A program made the position numbers and the translations under genes. This document shows positions 9,316 through 16,309 of a stretch of 64,000 bases of DNA, piece by piece. The notes beneath the pieces are model-generated. The model did no database searches, was not told where the DNA came from, and saw only the letters and a list, made by a program, of their open reading frames with translations. The stretch lies in assembly GCA_902494085.1 (NCBI GenBank), contig CABURU010000001.1:124001-188000 (forward strand), in the 5' to 3' direction. Source of the stretch: an uncultured Collinsella sp. (lineage in GTDB: Bacteria > Actinomycetota > Coriobacteriia > Coriobacteriales > Coriobacteriaceae). Numbering within the stretch: position 1 is the first letter of the stretch; each line of letters opens with the position of its first letter.

Positions 9316-11148
9316 ATGGCACGACTGCACGTAATGGAACGCAGCCACGCTCAGGCCGTCATGGACGACCTACATGATGCGCTTGGGCGCCGTCTGGCGG
9401 TGAGTTCGCTCGCCCCGTGCCCCGTTGAGTTTACGGCGGCGCTCGTCAACCTGTGCTCCACCCAGAGCTGCGGCAAGTGCACGCCCTGCCGTGTGGGCCT
9501 GAGCGCGCTGAGCGATCTGCTCGCCGATGTGCTCGAGGGCCGCGCCGACGAGTCCACGCTCAATTTGATTGAGCGCACGGCCCGCACCATCTACCTTTCG
9601 AGTGACTGCGCTATCGGCTACGAGGCCGGCGCCATGGCACTCACGGCCATTCGCGGCTTCCGCGACGATTTTGAGCACCATATCCGCGAGCACTCCTGTG
9701 GCTTTGACCGCGAGGCCCGCGTCCCGTGCGTCTCGGGCTGCCCGGCGCACGTCGACATTCCCGGTTACATTTCGCTGGTCGAGGCTGGCCGCTATGCCGA
9801 TGCCGTCAAGGTCATCCGCAAGAACAACCCGCTGCCGCTCGTTTGCGGCCTGGTGTGCGAGCATCCCTGCGAGATGCACTGCCGTCGCGGCATGGTCGAC
9901 GATCCCATGAACATCCTCGCCCTTAAGCGTTTTGCCGTTGAGCACAGTGACCTCAACGACCACAAGCCGCATGTAGTGGACAACACCGGGAAGCGCGTCG
10001 CCGTGATCGGCGGCGGCCCGGCCGGTCTTTCCTGCGCCTACTACCTGGCCGTGATGGGCCACAAGGTGAGCATCTTTGAACAGCGCCACCACCTGGGCGG
10101 CATGCTGCGCTACGGCATCCCCAGCTATCGTCTGCCGCGCGAGCGCCTGCAGGCCGAGATCGATTGGGTCTTGAGCGCCGGTATCGACGTGGAGCTCGAC
10201 CACTCCGTGAACGGCGAGGAGCTCGCCCGCCTGCGCGACGAGTTCGATGCCGTCTACCTGGCCATTGGCGCCCACAGCGATAAGAAGCTCGGCCTTCCGG
10301 GCGAAGAGGCGCCCGGCGTGGAATCGGCCGTCAAGATGCTGCGCGCCATCGGCGACGACGAGCTGCCCGACCTGAGCGGTCAGCGTGTGTGCGTCATCGG
10401 CGGCGGCAACGTGGCCATGGACGTGGCGCGTTCTGCCGTGCGCTGCGGTGCCGAAAAGGTGAGCATCGTCTACCGCCGCCGCATCTGCGACATGACGGCC
10501 CAGGATGCCGAGATCGCCGGCGCCCAGGCCGAGGGCTGCGAGGTTTTGGAGCTCACCGCACCGCTCGCTATCGAGACGGGTGAGGAAGGTCGCGTGAGTG
10601 GCCTGCGCGTGCAGCCGCAGATTATCGGCGAGCCCCGTCGTGGGCGTCCGGCCCCGCGTGCCGCCGCCACGCCCGAGCGCGTCATTCCCTGCGAGCGCGT
10701 GTTTGTGGCCATTGGTCAGGACATCGACTCCAAGCCGTTTGAGGACATGGGCATCGCCTGTAAGTGGGGCTGCGTGGTCACCGATTCGGATGGCGCCGTG
10801 CCTAACTTTGATGGCCTCTTTAGCGGCGGCGACTGCCAGACCGGTCCCGCCACCGTCATCCGGGCCATCAACGCCGGCCGCGTTGCTTCGGCAAATATCG
10901 ATCGCTATCTGGGCTTTGACCACAAGATCAAGCTCGACGTTGAGCTGCCGACCGTGCAGTTTAAGGGCAAGCACGAGTGCGGCCGCTGCGAGCTGGGCGA
11001 GCGCGAGGCCGGCGAGCGCATCCACGATTGGAATCTGGTCGAGCAGGGCCTTACCGAGCAGGAGGCACGCCAGGAGGCAAGCCGCTGCCTGCGTTGCGAC
11101 CACTTTGGCTTTGGCGCGTTCCGCGGAGGGAGGAACCTGGAATGGTAG
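9316..11148 (+). CDS. GltD-like NAD(P)/FAD oxidoreductase with N-terminal NuoF-type Fe-S domain
   Basis: Soluble iron-sulfur flavoprotein of 610 residues, expected to move electrons between NAD(P)H and an Fe-S partner. Domain order: a NuoF-like 4Fe-4S segment with SCGKCTPCRVG (Cys52, 55, 58) and Cys98; a GltD-type N-terminal cluster domain with PCVSGCP (138-142) and Cys177, 181, 185, 189; an FAD fold with GGGPAG (232-237); an NAD(P) fold with IGGGNVAMD; and a C-terminal Cys segment (CGRC, CLRC). The ATG at 9316 has AGAGGGG 5 bases upstream; ATG 9301 is an alternative. Its stop overlaps the start of the hydrogenase-like gene, so the two are translationally coupled and probably form a complex. 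SfrB/NfnB-like proteins are the nearest relatives by domain layout. It is not an ordinary glutamate synthase subunit: no large subunit is nearby. Confidence 0.85.
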   Translation: MARLHVMERSHAQAVMDDLHDALGRRLAVSSLAPCPVEFTAALVNLCSTQSCGKCTPCRVGLSALSDLLADVLEGRADESTLNLIERTARTIYLSSDCAIGYEAGAMALTAIRGFRDDFEHHIREHSCGFDREARVPCVSGCPAHVDIPGYISLVEAGRYADAVKVIRKNNPLPLVCGLVCEHPCEMHCRRGMVDDPMNILALKRFAVEHSDLNDHKPHVVDNTGKRVAVIGGGPAGLSCAYYLAVMGHKVSIFEQRHHLGGMLRYGIPSYRLPRERLQAEIDWVLSAGIDVELDHSVNGEELARLRDEFDAVYLAIGAHSDKKLGLPGEEAPGVESAVKMLRAIGDDELPDLSGQRVCVIGGGNVAMDVARSAVRCGAEKVSIVYRRRICDMTAQDAEIAGAQAEGCEVLELTAPLAIETGEEGRVSGLRVQPQIIGEPRRGRPAPRAAATPERVIPCERVFVAIGQDIDSKPFEDMGIACKWGCVVTDSDGAVPNFDGLFSGGDCQTGPATVIRAINAGRVASANIDRYLGFDHKIKLDVELPTVQFKGKHECGRCELGEREAGERIHDWNLVEQGLTEQEARQEASRCLRCDHFGFGAFRGGRNLEW

Positions 11149-13499
11149 AGCTCAACAACCCCACTGTCAGCGACAACACCGAAAGCGGAGCACTCAACAT
11201 GGTCAAGCTCACTATCGATAATTGCGAGGTCGTGGTGCCCGAGCACACCACGATCCTGGATGCGGCCAAGTCCGTCGACATCCAGATTCCCACCCTGTGC
11301 TACCTGCGCGATCTAAACGAGATCGGCGGCTGCCGCGTGTGCGTGGTCGAGGTTGAGGGCTGCGACCAGCTGGTTGCCGCCTGCAACAACTACGTGCTCG
11401 ACGGCATGGTGGTCCGCACCAACAGCCCCAAGGCCCGCGAGGCGCGTCGCACCAACGTGCAGCTGCTACTGTCCCAACACGACTCGCGCTGTACGAGCTG
11501 CGTGCGCAGTGGTAACTGCAACCTGCAGGCCATCGCCAACGACCTGGGCATCTTCTATCTGCCGTACGAGCAGCACCTGGCGCGCGAGGGCTGGGACTTC
11601 GATTTCCCCATCATCCGCGATAACGACAAGTGCATTAAATGCATGCGCTGCATCAAGGTGTGCGAGAGCGTGCAGGGCCTAGGGATTTGGGACCTGACCA
11701 ACCGCGCCACGCATACCGCCGTGGGTACCCGCGGGCGCGCGCCGATCGGCAAGACCGATTGCGTCGCGTGTGGTCAGTGCATCACGCATTGTCCGACGGG
11801 CGCCCTGCGCGAGCGTGACGATACCGAGACCGTGTTCGACGCCATCGCCGATCCCGACAAGATCGTGCTGGTGCAGATTGCGCCGGCCGTGCGTAGCGCC
11901 TGGGGAGAGGAACTCGGCATATCTCGCGAGGAGGCCACCGTTGAGCGCCTGGCTTGCGCACTGCGCCGCGTTGGCTTTGAGTACGTGTTCGACACCGACT
12001 TCTCGGCTGACCTCACCATTATGGAGGAGGGCTCCGAGCTGCTCGAACGCCTGGGTAAGGCCGCCAAGGGCGAGGGCGACAGCCGCGGCTGGCCCATGTT
12101 TACGAGCTGCTGCCCGGGCTGGGTACGCTTTGTGAAGGCGCGTTACCCCGAGTTTGTCGACAGCCTGTCCACGTCCAAGTCGCCGCAGCAGATGTTCGGC
12201 GCCATCGCCAAGACCTACTACGCCAAGGTGCTGGGCGTGGAGCCCGAGCGCCTGTTTGTGGTGTCCGTGATGCCGTGCACGGCCAAGAAGGCCGAGTGCG
12301 CGCTGCCGAGCATGGTGGGCGAGGGCGGCACGCCCGATGTGGACGTTGCGCTGACGGTGCGCGAGATGGTGCGCATGGTCCGCGCGAGCCACGTGAGCGT
12401 GGATACGCTAGTTGAGGAGCCGCTCGATACGCCGCTGGGCTTTGGCACGGGTGCGGGTGTGATCTTTGGCGCCACGGGCGGCGTGATGGAGGCCGCCGTG
12501 CGCTCGGCCTATTACCTGGTGACGGGCAAGAACCCCGACGCCGACTTCTTTACCGATGTGCGCGGCCTGGACGGCTGGAAGGAGGCCGTGGCCGATATCG
12601 ATGGCACCAAGGTGCGCGTCGCCTCGCTCAAGGGGCCGACCTCGATTGGCCTGGTGCAGTTTATGGACCGGGCAGCCGATGGCGAGACGGACAATGAGTT
12701 CGACTTTGCGATCAATACTGCCGCCGATGAGATTGTGCCCAAGGTCATTCAGGACGATATCGATATCGCCCTGGTGCCCGCCAACGTGGCGAGCGTACTC
12801 TACAACAAGACTGAGGGTGCGGTGCAGGTCATCGACATCAACACGCTGGGCGTGCTGAACGTGGTGACGGGTAACGCGGACGTTACTTCGTTTGGCGATC
12901 TGGCGGGCCATACCGTCTATATGACGGGCAAGGGCACCACGCCGGAGTACGTCATGAACTACCTGTTGGAGCGCGCGGGCCTGACCGGCCAGGTGGCGCT
13001 TGAGTTTAAGAGCGAGCCCACCGAGGTGCTCTCGGTGCTGCTTGCCGATCCGTCTGCCGTGGGCGTGCTGCCCGAGCCGTTCAAGACCGCTGCCATCGCA
13101 AAGAGCGAAGGCAAGCTGTCGGCGCCGGTGAGTCTGACCGATGTGTGGGATGAGCTGGCGGGCGACACGGGCTCCCGTTTGCTGACGGGCGTGACCGTGG
13201 TGCGTCGGGCCTTTGCCGAGGAGCATCCCGAGGCCGTGGCGGAATTCCTGAGCTGCCATGCTGCGAGCGTTGAGGACGTGAACGCGGTGCCGGCTGACTG
13301 GGCTCAGGCCGTGGTCGATGCGGGTATCGTGGATAACGCCGCGATTGCCGAAAAGGCGATTCCCGGGTGCATGCTCGTGTGCCAGACGGGGAGGGATATG
13401 AAGGCGGCGCTCGGTGGGTACCTGCAGGTGCTGGCCGATGCGGACGCGAGCGCCGTGGGCGGCAAGCTCCCGGCTGACGATTTCTACTACATGGAGTAG
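11142..13499 (+). CDS. Chimera: N-terminal [FeFe] hydrogenase (truncated) fused in frame to ABC substrate-binding protein
   Basis: 785 residues from ATG 11142, which has GGAGGGAGGA upstream and overlaps the previous stop. Residues 1-489 are an [FeFe] hydrogenase: a 2Fe-2S domain (Cys53, 64, 67, 81), a His-type 4Fe-4S site (HDSRCTSC...C), two 4Fe-4S ferredoxin motifs (CIKCMRCIKVC, CVACGQCITHC), H-cluster motif 1 TSCCPGW (321-327) and motif 2 MPCTAKK (377-383), and GVIFGATGGVMEAA. Where the third motif (MACPGGC type) should follow, the sequence changes at KVRVA (490-494, bases 12609-12623) into SLKGPTSIG and a complete mature NMT1/SsuA-like solute-binding domain to residue 785, without signal peptide. 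Both Cys ligands of motif 3 are therefore absent, so a normal H-cluster cannot form. The permease-ATPase gene follows 3 bases on. It may be a real deletion fusion or an assembly join. Confidence 0.88.
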   Translation: MVELNNPTVSDNTESGALNMVKLTIDNCEVVVPEHTTILDAAKSVDIQIPTLCYLRDLNEIGGCRVCVVEVEGCDQLVAACNNYVLDGMVVRTNSPKAREARRTNVQLLLSQHDSRCTSCVRSGNCNLQAIANDLGIFYLPYEQHLAREGWDFDFPIIRDNDKCIKCMRCIKVCESVQGLGIWDLTNRATHTAVGTRGRAPIGKTDCVACGQCITHCPTGALRERDDTETVFDAIADPDKIVLVQIAPAVRSAWGEELGISREEATVERLACALRRVGFEYVFDTDFSADLTIMEEGSELLERLGKAAKGEGDSRGWPMFTSCCPGWVRFVKARYPEFVDSLSTSKSPQQMFGAIAKTYYAKVLGVEPERLFVVSVMPCTAKKAECALPSMVGEGGTPDVDVALTVREMVRMVRASHVSVDTLVEEPLDTPLGFGTGAGVIFGATGGVMEAAVRSAYYLVTGKNPDADFFTDVRGLDGWKEAVADIDGTKVRVASLKGPTSIGLVQFMDRAADGETDNEFDFAINTAADEIVPKVIQDDIDIALVPANVASVLYNKTEGAVQVIDINTLGVLNVVTGNADVTSFGDLAGHTVYMTGKGTTPEYVMNYLLERAGLTGQVALEFKSEPTEVLSVLLADPSAVGVLPEPFKTAAIAKSEGKLSAPVSLTDVWDELAGDTGSRLLTGVTVVRRAFAEEHPEAVAEFLSCHAASVEDVNAVPADWAQAVVDAGIVDNAAIAEKAIPGCMLVCQTGRDMKAALGGYLQVLADADASAVGGKLPADDFYYME

Positions 13500-13502
13500 C
13501 CC

Positions 13503-14879
13503 GTGCGTGCGTTTGCTCGACAAATGGCAGAGCGTATGAAGGCGGTGGCGGCAGCAGGTGCCGTTGCCGCCTTTTGGCTTGCCGTGTGGGTGCTGGTGGC
13601 GGGTCTCGTGGCGCAGCCGTTGATTTTGCCGGGGCCGGGCGCTGTCGTGGTGGCGTTGCTACGACTGGTATGCGATGCCGGCACATGGGCGATTCTGGCA
13701 GGCTCGGGTGCGCGTATCTTGGGCGGGCTGGCGCTTGCCGCGGTGTGCGGCGTCGTGATGGCGGGAGCCTCGGTGCGGTCGCTGACGTTTGCCCGCTTGG
13801 TGGCGCCTGCGCTTTCGTTTGTTAAGGCGACACCGGTTGCCTGCGTGGTGGTCCTGCTGCTCATTTGGTTGGGGTCGGCGCGCGTGAGCATCGCCGCGGT
13901 CTTTTTGATGGCGCTGCCGGGCGTGTATTTTTCGCTGGTCGAGGGTTTGACGCAGGTTGATCAGTCGCTGGAGCAGATGTTTCATCTGCATGGCGTGCGG
14001 GGTTGGCGTCTGTTTTGCGCCCATACCTGGCGCGAGGTCCTGCCGTTTGTGCTTTCGTGCGCGCGTGCCGTGATCGGCATGAGCTGGAAGGCCGGCGTGG
14101 CGGCGGAGCTCATCGGCATGGCGACGGGCACCGTGGGCGAGCGCATCTATCAGGCGAAGCTGCTCATCGAGACGGCTGACCTGCTGGCGTGGACCGTGCT
14201 GGTCGTGGCGGCATCGTGGGCATGCGAGCGCGTGCTGGTGTGGTTGCTGCGGGCTTCGGGGCCCGTGGCGTGGCGAACTGCCGTGCGGGCGCATGGGCAT
14301 GGACTGCGCGGGCGTACAGGGGCTGCGAGCGATGGTGCTGCAGCGGAGCTTGCGCTTGCCGTGGGCGATCGCGCGCCTTGGGCGCCGGCGCTCGACGGGC
14401 TGGTGCTTCATGTGCCCGCCGGTGGACGCACCTGTGTGATGGGCGCTTCGGGCGTGGGCAAGTCGACGTTGCTTGCGCTGGCGGCGGGGGAGTGCGCACC
14501 GTGCTCCATGGTGTTTCAGGATGTGCGCCTGGTCGAGGACGCTTCTGCCTTGGATAATGTGCTGGTGTGCGCCGACGCGCGCGTGGATGCCTCGAGTGCC
14601 GCAGCCCTGTTGCGCCTGCTGGTACCGGGGATCGATGTGCATGCACGCGTGGCTGAGCTCTCGGGTGGGCAGCGTCGTCGCGTCGAGATTGCCCGAGCCC
14701 TGCTGTGCCCGGGCGGCGCAGTGATTCTGGACGAGCCCTTTACCGGTCTAGACATCGCTGCGCGCGACGCATGCGCCGAGGTCGTGCTCGACTTGCTCGA
14801 CGGCCGCATGCTGTTGCTTGCCACGCACGATGCCGCTGACGCTCGGGCCCTCGATATCTCGGATATCATCACGCTCTAA
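13503..14879 (+). CDS. Fused ABC transporter permease-ATPase (SsuC/TauC-type permease plus nucleotide-binding domain)
   Basis: Single 458-residue protein combining both core parts of an importer. The N-terminal ~245 residues hold about six membrane segments and a BPD-type permease fold (coupling-helix region LEQMFHLHGVRGWRLF). The C-terminal part is an ABC ATPase with Walker A GASGVGKST, Q-loop FQDVRL, signature LSGGQ, Walker B VILDEPFTGLD and switch THD. The ATPase domain is short (about 185 residues). GTG start at 13503 with GGAG 6 bases upstream, overlapping the end of the previous gene's context. The partner binding protein is the C-terminal half of the preceding chimera, which lacks an export signal. 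The substrate is unknown; sulfonate, nitrate and thiamine-precursor importers share this permease type. Confidence 0.88.
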   Translation: MRAFARQMAERMKAVAAAGAVAAFWLAVWVLVAGLVAQPLILPGPGAVVVALLRLVCDAGTWAILAGSGARILGGLALAAVCGVVMAGASVRSLTFARLVAPALSFVKATPVACVVVLLLIWLGSARVSIAAVFLMALPGVYFSLVEGLTQVDQSLEQMFHLHGVRGWRLFCAHTWREVLPFVLSCARAVIGMSWKAGVAAELIGMATGTVGERIYQAKLLIETADLLAWTVLVVAASWACERVLVWLLRASGPVAWRTAVRAHGHGLRGRTGAASDGAAAELALAVGDRAPWAPALDGLVLHVPAGGRTCVMGASGVGKSTLLALAAGECAPCSMVFQDVRLVEDASALDNVLVCADARVDASSAAALLRLLVPGIDVHARVAELSGGQRRRVEIARALLCPGGAVILDEPFTGLDIAARDACAEVVLDLLDGRMLLLATHDAADARALDISDIITL

Positions 14880-14963
14880 AAGCCATTTCAGGCGCTAACT
14901 CAACAATAAAATGATTCGTTTTCTTCTGTCTCCATGGGGTCGGGTATGGTATTCTATCTACGG

Positions 14964-14992
14964 GGTAATACTTAGGATTACCAAGTAATACC
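14964..14992 (+). promoter_or_regulatory. Inverted-repeat operator upstream of the RelB-like antitoxin
   Basis: GGTAATACTT (14964-14973) and AAGTAATACC (14983-14992) form an inverted repeat with a 9-base centre that itself contains ATTACC. A -10-like TATTCT lies at 14950-14955. RelB/DinJ antitoxins usually bind such palindromes in their own promoter, so autoregulation is likely. Confidence 0.5.
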
Positions 14993-15105
14993 AACGCCGT
15001 AGAACAAACTCCAGATGCGGGCCAATCGGGTTGCCTTCACAGCCCGTCGCCCAGCCGCGTGGCCCGCATCCATCCGCACCACCGTCGTTTCAAGAAGGAA
15101 GCGCC

Positions 15106-15309
15106 ATGGCAGAACACATGACCCCGGTTGTCGCGAAGGTTTTGCCCGAGGAAAAGGCGGCCTTCGCGGCGGCAACCCAGCTCGTGGGCACCACACCGTC
15201 CAACGCCATCCGCATGTTCATCGCCGCTTTCAATCGCTGCGGCACCTTCCCGTTCGACATCTCGCCGAGCGGGGCTTTTGGCGCTGCGCCCGATTCTCAT
15301 CAACAATGA
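15106..15309 (+). CDS. RelB/DinJ-family antitoxin without adjacent toxin
   Basis: 67-residue protein with a ribbon-helix-helix N-terminus: VVAKVLPEEKAAFAAATQ (8-25) followed by LVGTTPSNAIRMFIAAF, the usual DinJ/RelB pattern, then FPFDI. The family binds its own operator through the RHH fold and neutralises a RelE/YafQ-type ribonuclease through a C-terminal extension. Here the C-terminus is short (about 20 residues after the RHH) and no toxin reading frame follows. A palindromic repeat element and a CPBP protease gene come next. ATG 15106 is chosen for AAGAAGGAAG upstream and the proper RHH start. It is probably a solitary regulator or the remnant of a toxin-antitoxin pair. Confidence 0.8.
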   Translation: MAEHMTPVVAKVLPEEKAAFAAATQLVGTTPSNAIRMFIAAFNRCGTFPFDISPSGAFGAAPDSHQQ

Positions 15310-15322
15310 CTGTCCCAAACTG

Positions 15323-15380
15323 CCGGCACTTGGGGACGTTCCTTTTCAGCCGGCAGTTAAGGAACGTCCCTAAGTGCCGG
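15323..15380. repeat. Near-perfect 22-bp palindrome (GGGGAC-type) between antitoxin and CPBP gene
   Basis: Arms 15323-15344 (CCGGCACTTGGGGACGTTCC...) and 15359-15380 are inverted with one mismatch in 22, around a 14-base loop. It ends just 17 bases before the next start codon, so it would form a strong hairpin in the leader or terminate the antitoxin transcript. It resembles other intergenic palindromes here with a GGGGAC/GTCCC centre. Confidence 0.8.
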
Positions 15381-15397
15381 GTTTTGAGGAGGTTGGC

Positions 15398-16309
15398 ATG
15401 CTCAATGCGATGGCGTGGGCGCTTGCCTGTTTTGGCGTTGTCGCTGCCGATATAGCCCTGAGCGTGGTTCTGTTTTCAGTTCTCGATGCCGTGTCGGTGC
15501 TGACGGGTTTCCCGATCGACAACCTCGATATTCAATGGTTCCAGGCTGCCGCTCAGACGGCGTCATTTTTGATGGCGCTGCTGTGGTGGCGTTATCTGTG
15601 GCCGCGCTCGTTTATGGCGCGCCGGCAAGGCGAGCGCCCGCTCGGTGGGGGAGCAGGCGCGGCATGGAAGCGCATCGTCTGCGTTGTCGTGATCGGCCTG
15701 TCCATGCAGGTGGTCATTAGCTACCTATGCGACGGCGTGCTGTCGCTGCTGCCCGAGGTCGCGGCAGACTATAGCGAGCTCGTCGAGGAAACAGGCATGG
15801 GCGACACGAGCTATCTGGCCGTTCTGACCACGGTGATTGGCGCGCCATTTTGCGAAGAGCTCCTGGTGCGCGGCATTATTTTCGAGTTTTCGCTCCGAGC
15901 GTTTAATCCGCAGTGCCGCCCACTTTGGAAGCGCCGGCGTCGTGCGAGCGCGCAGGACGGCGCCATGGTGCCCTGGGCGGCCCCAAGCACGTGGGGTATC
16001 GCCGCGGCGATTGTGCTGCAGGCGGCAATCTTCGGTTTTATGCACATGAATTGGGTGCAGGGTTGCTACGCGGGTGCCGCCGGCCTGGTCTTTGGCTGGG
16101 TGCTCGTGACCACCGGAAAGCTCCGCTACACGATCCTGCTGCATTTTGCCTTTAACGCCGGGTCTTATCTCATGACGTTACTCTGGTTTGTGAACACGCC
16201 GTTCGACGTGGCAATTACGGTCGCTATCGCCGGTGTCATCCTCGTTGAGGCAATGCGCTCGCTGCACCACGCGTGTGGGATGGACGCAGCGAGCGCACCG
16301 CTGCCCTAG
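15398..16309 (+). CDS. CPBP-family intramembrane glutamic protease (Abi/Rce1-like)
   Basis: 303-residue polytopic membrane protein, with about eight hydrophobic stretches. The three family motifs are present: EELLVRG (EExxxR, with the catalytic Glu pair), FGFMHMNW (FxxxH) and HFAFN (HxxxN/B). Bacterial members cleave membrane-embedded substrates or process peptides, but the substrate is rarely known and cannot be deduced here. ATG 15398 has GAGGAGG 5 bases upstream; the open frame extends into the upstream palindrome without support. The gene is convergent with ygiQ and their stop codons overlap. Confidence 0.88.
   Translation: MLNAMAWALACFGVVAADIALSVVLFSVLDAVSVLTGFPIDNLDIQWFQAAAQTASFLMALLWWRYLWPRSFMARRQGERPLGGGAGAAWKRIVCVVVIGLSMQVVISYLCDGVLSLLPEVAADYSELVEETGMGDTSYLAVLTTVIGAPFCEELLVRGIIFEFSLRAFNPQCRPLWKRRRRASAQDGAMVPWAAPSTWGIAAAIVLQAAIFGFMHMNWVQGCYAGAAGLVFGWVLVTTGKLRYTILLHFAFNAGSYLMTLLWFVNTPFDVAITVAIAGVILVEAMRSLHHACGMDAASAPLP

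Noticed and set aside
9316..11148. Glutamate synthase small subunit
   Set aside because: GltD-like fold is present, but the NuoF-type N-terminal Fe-S domain, extra C-terminal cysteines, the hydrogenase-like neighbour and absence of a large subunit argue against it.
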